Shown here in pieces: positions 14,332-18,917 of a stretch of 18,917 nucleotides of DNA. The stretch comes from Candidatus Eiseniibacteriota bacterium. GTDB lineage: Bacteria; Eisenbacteria; RBG-16-71-46; SZUA-252. How positions within the stretch are numbered: the stretch's first letter is position 1; each line of letters starts with the position of its first letter. The notes below the pieces were generated by a model. It had not been told where the DNA came from. It did not search any database and was given only the letters and a program-made list of their open reading frames with translations. The translations under genes and the position numbers were made by a program. Where the stretch lies: contig JAEHDN010000066.1 of the NCBI GenBank assembly GCA_016880395.1, positions 1 to 18,917 of the forward strand, given 5' to 3'.

Positions 14332-15212
14332 GAGGCGACCTCGCGCGCCTTGACGCTCGATCCGTCGAGGAACCCCAGCTCCCGCACTCGCGTTGCGAGG
14401 TCGCGGAAGGGCGCCCGGGCGAGCACCGCGCGCAGCACGGATTCGGTTCGGCCGAGCCGCGCGTAATGGGTCCAGGTCTTCCACCTGGCTCCCCCGATCG
14501 TCGGCTGGTCGGGGTCCAGCTCCCAGGGGTGAACGTTCACCACGAGGGGACGCCCGCGCCGAATGTGCTCCCCCGTCGCGAAGAGCGAGATCCAGGAGGG
14601 CCAGAGGCGGAGATAGGCGCCGGCCAAGACCGGCACGCGCAGAGGCCCGGCGCCGAGGGTCGGTAGCGGGAACTCCGGCAGCTCGCGCGTCGAGCCGCGA
14701 AGCATCGCGGGCCGGTCCGGCCCCTCCGCATAGCCGTAGCGGCGCCGGCGGATCGGATAGACGCTCGAGTCGTAGGCGTAGCCCGTTTCCGCGAGCACGT
14801 CGACCGCCCACAGGGTCGAGCGCCCGATGCTGTAGCTGGGGGCGCGAAAGCCCACGACCGCGGCGCCCGACACGTCCTCGAGGAGCGCCTTAGAGTCGCG
14901 CGCATCCACCCGGAACGTCTCCGGCGACTGTTCGGTGAGCATCCGGTGCTCCATGCCGTGGGAAGCCACTTCATGACCCGCGGCCGCGATCCGCCGAACG
15001 AGGGATGGATGGCGACGCGCAACCCAGCCGAGGACGAAGAAGGTCGCGGTCGTCCGCGTCTCGGCGAAGAGGTCGAGCAGCCGCTGCGTGTTCCCTTCCA
15101 CGCGGGAGGGCCACCGGTCCCAGCCCTCGCGTGGAGCCTGCCGCGCAAAGGCCTGCACCTGGAAGTAGTCCTCGACATCGACGCTCATCGCGAACGGCGG
15201 CTCGGATCCCAT
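14328..15212 (-). CDS. XrtA/PEP-CTERM-locus polysaccharide deacetylase
   Basis: A 294-residue NodB-fold deacetylase expected to remove acetyl groups from an N-acetylated exopolysaccharide. Motif 1 is SVDVEDYFQV (10-19, acidic D12 and D14). The metal histidines are in ASHGMEH (83-89, H85 and H89). The conserved Arg is in GFRAPSYSIG (121-130), followed by YAYDSSVYPI. VNVHPWELDP near the C-terminus supplies the late His motif. The opening 'SVDVEDYFQV.AF' and the 'RVEGNTQRLLDLF...TFFVLGWVA' run are characteristic of the PEP-CTERM-locus subfamily (TIGR03006 type). No signal peptide is obvious, as is usual for that subfamily. Start: ATG 15212 is followed by a second ATG nine residues later (15188); neither has a clear ribosome site. 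The stop overlaps the PrsK-like gene, and the upstream FN3 gene ends 56 bases away. Confidence 0.93.
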   Translation of the reverse strand: MGSEPPFAMSVDVEDYFQVQAFARQAPREGWDRWPSRVEGNTQRLLDLFAETRTTATFFVLGWVARRHPSLVRRIAAAGHEVASHGMEHRMLTEQSPETFRVDARDSKALLEDVSGAAVVGFRAPSYSIGRSTLWAVDVLAETGYAYDSSVYPIRRRRYGYAEGPDRPAMLRGSTRELPEFPLPTLGAGPLRVPVLAGAYLRLWPSWISLFATGEHIRRGRPLVVNVHPWELDPDQPTIGGARWKTWTHYARLGRTESVLRAVLARAPFRDLATRVRELGFLDGSSVKAREVAS

Positions 15213-15268
15213 GAGGGGAGAAGAATAGGACCTCGAGGTTGTCGGGGAAAGGGGCGGGTGTGGGCGAC

Positions 15269-15982
15269 TCAGGGAAGAACGAGGATCTGCTTGATCTCGC
15301 GCCCCGTGGGCGCCTCGAGGATGGCGTTGTAAACGCCGGGCGCGACGTGGTTCCCGGTACCCGACTGGCACGCCCAGACGACGCTCTGCTCCCCTGCCGG
15401 GAGGACCTCGTCCACCAGCTCGATCACGAGCCTGCCGTTCAGATCGTAGATCGTCAGCCTGGCCGGGCCGGGCGACCCGTCCGAGGTGCCGGCCTGGAAT
15501 CGGAACGTGACCTGATCCTTCGCTGGATTCGGATAGCCGATCATGTCGGCAGACGCGGTCGCCGTCGTGGGCGCCCCGGCGACCTTGGGCGCGATGTTGG
15601 AGTAGCCCGAGCAGTTCGGGATCTCGTCGCAGGTGCGGATCATGTAGTAGTAGGTCGTTCCGGAGTCGAGCCCCGCCATCGTGAAGGACTCCCTGGTGCC
15701 GGCGACGCGCGGCGTCGGGATCGACCCCCCCGCCGGGCTCGACAGGTTGTTCCACCAGTCCGCGCTGTCGGCCGGTGTCGACCCGGCGAGGCCCTGGACC
15801 GAATATCGGATCAGGTACGTGCTCGCCGTGCCGCCCGTGCCGTCGTCCCCCGGCGCCGTCCACCGGAGCAGGACGTCGGCGGCGCCGGCCGTCCCGGGGA
15901 CGGTCGGCGCGCCGAGGAGGAGAGCGGCCGCGAGCGCCAGCGTGAAGCGCATGCTGCGGGGCCGGTCAGTGCTGGAATCCAC
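15269..15982 (-). CDS. Secreted FN3 protein with FlgD/T9SS-like C-terminal sorting module
   Basis: A 237-residue exported protein. The N-terminus carries a signal peptide (RPRSMRFTLALAAALLLGAP, cut near AGA at about 34). An FN3-type domain spans about 36-135 with the lineage motif LRWTAPGDDGTGGTASTYLI and the closing TYYYMIRTCDEIPNCSGYSN; the two Cys in the closing part could form a disulphide. Residues 147-237 are a Por-secretion/FlgD-Ig-like module: MIGYPNPAKDQVTFRF, LTIYDLNGRLVIELVDE, PGVYNAILEAPTGREIKQIL. In T9SS and related bacteria this end directs export and surface attachment; here that role is inferred. GTG 15982 is chosen because GGAGGAG lies 6 bases upstream. ATG 15952 is an alternative. 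The first 17 bases overlap the previous FN3 gene, so the two are co-translated. Confidence 0.85.
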   Translation of the reverse strand: MDSSTDRPRSMRFTLALAAALLLGAPTVPGTAGAADVLLRWTAPGDDGTGGTASTYLIRYSVQGLAGSTPADSADWWNNLSSPAGGSIPTPRVAGTRESFTMAGLDSGTTYYYMIRTCDEIPNCSGYSNIAPKVAGAPTTATASADMIGYPNPAKDQVTFRFQAGTSDGSPGPARLTIYDLNGRLVIELVDEVLPAGEQSVVWACQSGTGNHVAPGVYNAILEAPTGREIKQILVLP

Positions 15983-16862
15983 GCTGCTCCTCCAGATCCG
16001 CGAGCGCCAACTCCATGGGGTCCGCAGCCGCTGGGTTCGGACCGAGCGAGAGGTCCCGCACCGCCGCAGGCGCGATCGTGTCGGCGGGCGTCCCGCTCAC
16101 CACGTTGGAGATCAGCGACACGTTGCCCCGCTCGTCGCTCACCTTCATCGCCACGTAATAGGTCTGTCCGGTCGTGAGTCCTCCCAGCACGAAGGTCTGG
16201 ACCGTTCCCGCGACGAGCGGCGCCGGCTCGCCCGAGGCCAGGGTGGCCGAGGTGAAGTTCGCCGACGTGATCGCCGCGGTCGAGTAGCGGATGTCGAAGC
16301 TGGTCGCGGTGCCGGTCGTGTTGTCGTCCCCCGTGCTCGTCCAGCGGAGCGTGAGCGAGGTCGTCGCGATGGTCGTGATCGCGAGCGTCGTGATGGCCGC
16401 GGGCGCGACCACATCCCCCGACGTCGCCTTCTGCGCGATGTTCGAGTACCCCGCCCAGTTGGGCACCTCGTCGCCCGCGCGAACCATGAAGTAGTAGGTC
16501 GTGATCGGGGTCAGGCCGCGCACCCGCATCGAATCGGTCGCGCCCGCGGAGCCGGGCAGAGGCTCGCCCGTCACCTGGGTCGCGCCATTCCACCAGGTGG
16601 TCGTGTCCGTGCCGGAGACGGTGGTGGTGCGGTACCGGATGTCGTACACGCTGGCCCGGCCAACCGTGCCGTCGTCGCCGGGTGCGGTCCACTGGAGCAC
16701 GACCGAGGAGTCTGGATTCACCTGACCGCGCGCGGGCGGAGCGGCGGCCAGGAGCACCGCCAGGAAGGCGAGCCCGGCCAGCCCCCCGCTGCGGAGGGAC
16801 GGGAGAATGGTCGACGCTCGGCGGGAGTGAAATCGACGGTGGTGCGACAGCGGTCGCCTCAT
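15966..16862 (-). CDS. Secreted protein with two FN3 domains, no sorting module
   Basis: A 298-residue exported protein. It has a long, very basic N-region and a hydrophobic helix (SGGLAGLAFLAVLLAAAPPA, 25-44), then two FN3-type domains (about 50-146 and 154-258). Each opens with a variant of W-T-x-x-GDD (LQWTAPGDDGTVGRAS; LRWTSTGDDNTTGTAT), and the first closes with TYYFMVRAGDEVPNWAGYSN. After DTIAPAAVRDLSLGPNPAAA the protein ends in a short charged tail (MELALADLEEQRGFQH) with no FlgD/T9SS-like module, unlike its two paralogues. This may be a genuine short form or a truncation. ATG 16862 has GGGGAGG at 7 bases. A sigma-54-type promoter and a cyclic-dinucleotide riboswitch precede it, so expression probably depends on second-messenger level. 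Substrate or partner unknown; such domains often mediate adhesion. Confidence 0.82.
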   Translation of the reverse strand: MRRPLSHHRRFHSRRASTILPSLRSGGLAGLAFLAVLLAAAPPARGQVNPDSSVVLQWTAPGDDGTVGRASVYDIRYRTTTVSGTDTTTWWNGATQVTGEPLPGSAGATDSMRVRGLTPITTYYFMVRAGDEVPNWAGYSNIAQKATSGDVVAPAAITTLAITTIATTSLTLRWTSTGDDNTTGTATSFDIRYSTAAITSANFTSATLASGEPAPLVAGTVQTFVLGGLTTGQTYYVAMKVSDERGNVSLISNVVSGTPADTIAPAAVRDLSLGPNPAAADPMELALADLEEQRGFQH

Positions 16863-16887
16863 GGATGGCCTCCCCTTCTCGCCCTTC

Positions 16888-16910
16888 GCATCGCCGGTGC
16901 GGCGCGATGC
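16888..16910 (-). promoter_or_regulatory. Hairpin between riboswitch and start codon (possible expression platform)
   Basis: GCATCGC (16910-16904), 9-base loop, GCGATGC (16894-16888): a perfect 7-bp stem on the minus strand between the aptamer and the ribosome site. No U-run follows, so if it is the expression platform, translational control or a partner for a longer switching helix is more likely than termination. Confidence 0.4.
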
Positions 16911-16947
16911 GCGAACGCTCGAGGGTCCATGGCGGCCCGGCCGGCAG

Positions 16948-17031
16948 GCTCGCGAGCAGTCGAACTTCGCCGCTCACGAAGGAAAGCCCCGTAGCTCTGC
17001 GTCCCGCCCTTTCGGGCAGTTTGCTCTGAGC
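16948..17031 (-). promoter_or_regulatory. GEMM-I cyclic-dinucleotide riboswitch aptamer (c-di-GMP/cGAMP class)
   Basis: The main content of the 359-base gene-free stretch 16863-17221. On the minus strand it reads CAGAGCAAAC (17032-17019 region), then stem GCCC-GAAA-GGGC (17017-17006), then GGGACGCAGAGC (17005-16994) and TACGGGGCT. A second hairpin follows (CTTCG...CGAAG, 16984-16964), with a closing GCTC/GAGC helix (17031-17028 with 16951-16948). The order GCAAAC / GAAA-tetraloop hairpin / GGGACGCAAAGC / hairpin is the GEMM-I core (Vc2-like). The base matching Vc2 G20 is A (CAGAGC instead of CAGGGC), as in the GEMM-Ib group that prefers 3',3'-cGAMP. The base matching A47 is kept. It lies 86 bases upstream of the two-FN3 protein gene and should control it. 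The rest of the stretch shows only the promoter, one hairpin at 16888-16910 and one at 17193-17215. Confidence 0.88.
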
Positions 17032-17070
17032 ATGGACGTTGGTGAAGTTACGACCCCAGCACTGCGTAGG

Positions 17071-17086
17071 AGCACGAACGGTGCCA
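17071..17086 (-). promoter_or_regulatory. Sigma-54-type (-24/-12) promoter upstream of the riboswitch
   Basis: The minus strand reads TGGCACCGTTCGTGCT: a perfect TGGCAC, five bases, GTGCT (one base from TTGCT), with GG and GC 12 bases apart. A start near 17060 would begin the RNA about 29 bases before the aptamer, as expected for a riboswitch leader. Confidence 0.6.
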
Positions 17087-17221
17087 TGGAGGCGTCGTGC
17101 ATTCCGCAGCGGGGATTGGCGCGTCAGCGCAGGAAGTTAGAGCGGCGTCACCGGCCGGCGCGTGTTCTGCACGGGAGCGTCCGACGTGAATTGCATCCGC
17201 GCGGCGTCAGGATGCACGCGC

Positions 17222-18232
17222 TCAGGGGAGGAGGACCAGCCGTTCCCGGACGCGCGTGGAGCCGATCGTGCCGAGCGCCTCGTAGTAGCCGGGCCCTGCC
17301 TGACCGCCTCCGCGTGTCTGCCGATTCCAGGTGAGCTGGGTCTCGCCCGCGGCGAATGTTCCATCCGCCAGGTCGGCGATCCAGCGCCCGGCGGCGTCGT
17401 AGAGGCGGACGCGCACCGACTGGGGCTGGCCCCCCACGATCTGGAGACGCAGCGTGAGCGGGCCGGTCGCGGGATTGGGGAAGACGCGGATCGAGCTGGC
17501 GCCCTGCGCCGCCGCCGGCGCGGACACGCTGTTACGGAAGGTGATGGAGGACGTGCTCCCGATCGGTCCGTTGCCGCACGAGGCGGCCCAGGCGACTGAA
17601 TAGAAGTAGGTCGAGCCGTTGCGCGTCGTTGTGTCGAGATAGCTCGTTTCCGTCGCGGAGACGCTGCCGAGGAGGGCCAGGCGGCCCGGCGAGGAGCCGC
17701 GGTAGATCTCGACCGAGGACGCGAGCGGATCCTCGGACGCCGGCCACGAGACGAGCACGCCGAGCGAGTCGGTCTGGGTCTGCGGCGCGGCGGGCGTGGA
17801 CGTCGGCGCGTCGCACGGAGCGAGCGTCACGCTGGCCACGTTCGAGTACGGGGACCAGTTCAACGCTTCGTCGACGGACCGGATGATGAAGTAGTACGTA
17901 AAGCCGTAGGCAAGATTCCCCACGACTGCGGAGTCGATCCTGCCCGCCTGCGACGGGGCCGGCAGCTCGGAGCCGGACACAACGGTCGACTGACTTCCCC
18001 ACCAAGCCTCCAGAGCGGTCGAATCGGCCGCGGGGCTGATGGGCGATGTGGAATAGTGGAGCTCGTATCGAGAAGCGCGGCCCGTCATGTCGTCGTCGCC
18101 GGGGGCCGTCCACTGAAAGGTTCTGGAGTTTGCGGCGCCGCTCTGCGCTCCGGCGCCGACTGGATTTCCTGCAAGTCCAAGCACTGCGATGAGTACCACC
18201 GCGGACACTCGTGCACGGTGCGGTTCAGTCAC
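17222..18232 (-). CDS. Secreted FN3 protein with FlgD/T9SS-like C-terminal sorting module
   Basis: A 336-residue exported protein. Signal peptide at 1-30 (RVSAVVLIAVLGLAGNPVGA). The first FN3-type domain is at about 37-137, with FQWTAPGDDDMTGRASRYEL and the closing YYFIIRSVDEALNWSPYSN. A second FN3-like domain is at about 146-236 (GVLVSWPASEDPLASSVEIY; TYFYSVAWAASCGNG). The C-terminal module is at about 247-336: IRVFPNPATGPLTLRLQI, VRVRLYDAAGRWIADL, GYYEALGTIGSTRVRERLVL. The first domain is clearly paralogous to those in the two FN3 genes downstream. I chose GTG 18232 because AAGGAGGT sits directly upstream; ATG 18253 has no ribosome site. It lies 60 bases after the glycosyltransferase stop, possibly in the same transcript. 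A 6-bp hairpin (GCATCC/GGATGC, 17193-17215) follows the stop but lacks a U-run. Likely exported and anchored at the cell surface by the sorting module. Confidence 0.85.
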   Translation of the reverse strand: MTEPHRARVSAVVLIAVLGLAGNPVGAGAQSGAANSRTFQWTAPGDDDMTGRASRYELHYSTSPISPAADSTALEAWWGSQSTVVSGSELPAPSQAGRIDSAVVGNLAYGFTYYFIIRSVDEALNWSPYSNVASVTLAPCDAPTSTPAAPQTQTDSLGVLVSWPASEDPLASSVEIYRGSSPGRLALLGSVSATETSYLDTTTRNGSTYFYSVAWAASCGNGPIGSTSSITFRNSVSAPAAAQGASSIRVFPNPATGPLTLRLQIVGGQPQSVRVRLYDAAGRWIADLADGTFAAGETQLTWNRQTRGGGQAGPGYYEALGTIGSTRVRERLVLLP

Positions 18233-18292
18233 CCTACCTCCTTGCGGGGGCATCTGTTGAAATGTGGGGTCAGGAGGTGTTCCGGGGGGACT

Positions 18293-18917
18293 CTATGCAA
18301 GGGTCGGTCCATCCGGCGGAACCGGAAGTCCGACATGGGCCATCTCCGCCCGGTACAGGGACTCGTAATCGCTCACCATCCGGTCGAGGGAGTGCGCCCG
18401 CTCGACGCGATTCCGGCCGGCTAGCCCCATCCGCTGGCGCAGGTCCCGGTCGCCGAGGAGCCGCGAGATCGCAGCTCCGATGATCTCGGGGTTTCCGGCC
18501 GGGACCAGGAAGCCGGTGACGCCTTCCTCGACCAGCTCGGGATTGCCGCCCACTGCCGTGGCGACGACGGGACGCGCCGCCGCCATCGCTTCGAGGATCG
18601 TGTTGGACATCCCTTCCGTCGTGGAGGAGTTCACGTAGATATCGGAGCCCGCGAGGACCTCGGGGATGTCGCGGCGCTCCCCGGGAGCCACGACCGCACT
18701 CTCGACGCCGAGGTCGCGGGCCAGCTCGCGGAGCGGCTCCCAGTCCCCTTTGCCCACGAGCAGAAGCCGGGCCGCGGGGTGGTCCCGATGGGCGAGCGCG
18801 AACGCGCGGAGCAGCGTGGGATGATCCTTCACGGGGCGCACCATTCCGACGGTGGTGACGACGAGCGCGTCGGGATCGAGGCCCAGCTCGCGTCGAATCG
18901 ATTCCCGCGCGCCCTCG
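18293..18917 (-). CDS. GT4-family glycosyltransferase (5' end outside the window)
   Basis: The last 207 residues of a retaining GT-B glycosyltransferase that transfers a sugar from a nucleotide donor during surface-polysaccharide assembly. It enters the window at ELGLDPDALVVTTVGMVRPV, the start of the C-terminal Rossmann domain, then KDHPTLLRAFALA and ARLLLVGKGDWEPLRELA. It continues through the E-x7-E donor-site motif in TEGMSNTILEAMAAARPVVA, then GGNPELVEEGVTGFLVPAG. The run 'EGMSNTILEAMA..PVVAT.VGGNPELV' is close to the PEP-CTERM/EpsH1-associated GT4 group (TIGR03088 type), consistent with the XrtA-type deacetylase downstream. The N-terminal acceptor domain is not seen, so acceptor and sugar cannot be inferred. 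Its stop is a TAG at 18295-18293. Confidence 0.9.
   Translation of the reverse strand, partial: EGARESIRRELGLDPDALVVTTVGMVRPVKDHPTLLRAFALAHRDHPAARLLLVGKGDWEPLRELARDLGVESAVVAPGERRDIPEVLAGSDIYVNSSTTEGMSNTILEAMAAARPVVATAVGGNPELVEEGVTGFLVPAGNPEIIGAAISRLLGDRDLRQRMGLAGRNRVERAHSLDRMVSDYESLYRAEMAHVGLPVPPDGPTLA

Noticed and set aside
17193..17215. Hairpin GCATCC/GGATGC just after the stop of the 336-residue FN3 gene
   Set aside because: Stem of only 6 bp with an 11-base loop and no U-run, so not listed as a terminator.
1..18917. tRNA or rRNA genes, CRISPR arrays, insertion sequences or phage genes
   Set aside because: Read for on both strands; no cloverleaf-like or rRNA-like sequence, regular direct repeats, transposase motifs or terminal inverted repeats were seen.

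Overview
The window is high-GC bacterial DNA, and every convincing gene lies on the minus strand, so transcription runs from high to low coordinates. The gene content suggests a Gram-negative from an uncultured FCB-like lineage, possibly Candidatus Eisenbacteria. The evidence is an outer-membrane lipoprotein (lptE), a PorV-like beta-barrel, fibronectin-III proteins with a FlgD/T9SS-like C-terminal sorting module, and an exosortase-A (XrtA)/PEP-CTERM-type polysaccharide locus. The phylum is an inference from gene content, not something read from a marker gene.

Layout in transcription order (right to left). 18917-18293: 3' part of a GT4 glycosyltransferase. 18232-17222: secreted FN3 protein with a C-terminal sorting module. 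17221-16863: a 359-base gene-free stretch holding a sigma-54-type promoter followed by a GEMM-I cyclic-dinucleotide riboswitch. 16862-15269: two overlapping genes for secreted FN3 proteins, only the second with a sorting module. 15212-12871: an XrtA-locus polysaccharide deacetylase overlapping a PrsK-like membrane/GAF protein that lacks its kinase domain. 12870-12615: relatively AT-rich regulatory DNA with two sigma-70-like promoters. 12614-11931: a PEP-CTERM protein closed by a strong terminator. 11825-10698: a PEGA/DUF5683-like envelope protein. 10697-10416: regulatory DNA with a near-consensus sigma-54 promoter. 10415-8892: a PorV-like barrel fused to a SPOR domain. 8891-8656: a long leader with attenuator-like hairpins. 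8655-7945: a phosphoglycosyl transferase with its own terminator. 7850-1: a soluble histidine kinase, a sigma-54 response regulator, lptE, holA, an ATP-grasp ligase and leuS (cut by the window edge), tightly packed from the kinase to the ligase.

Reading the genes together: the right and central parts look like a surface-polysaccharide and surface-protein region (GT4, phosphoglycosyl transferase, deacetylase, PEP-CTERM protein, FN3/sorting proteins, PorV-like porin). The left part is a conserved housekeeping cluster headed by a two-component system. The NtrC-type regulator in the window and two sigma-54-type promoters in front of surface genes suggest a regulatory link, which is inferred. The most notable element is the GEMM-I riboswitch. 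It has A instead of G at the position that sets ligand choice, so it may sense 3',3'-cGAMP rather than, or as well as, c-di-GMP. Combined with the sigma-54 promoter, it would give two layers of control over a secreted FN3 protein.
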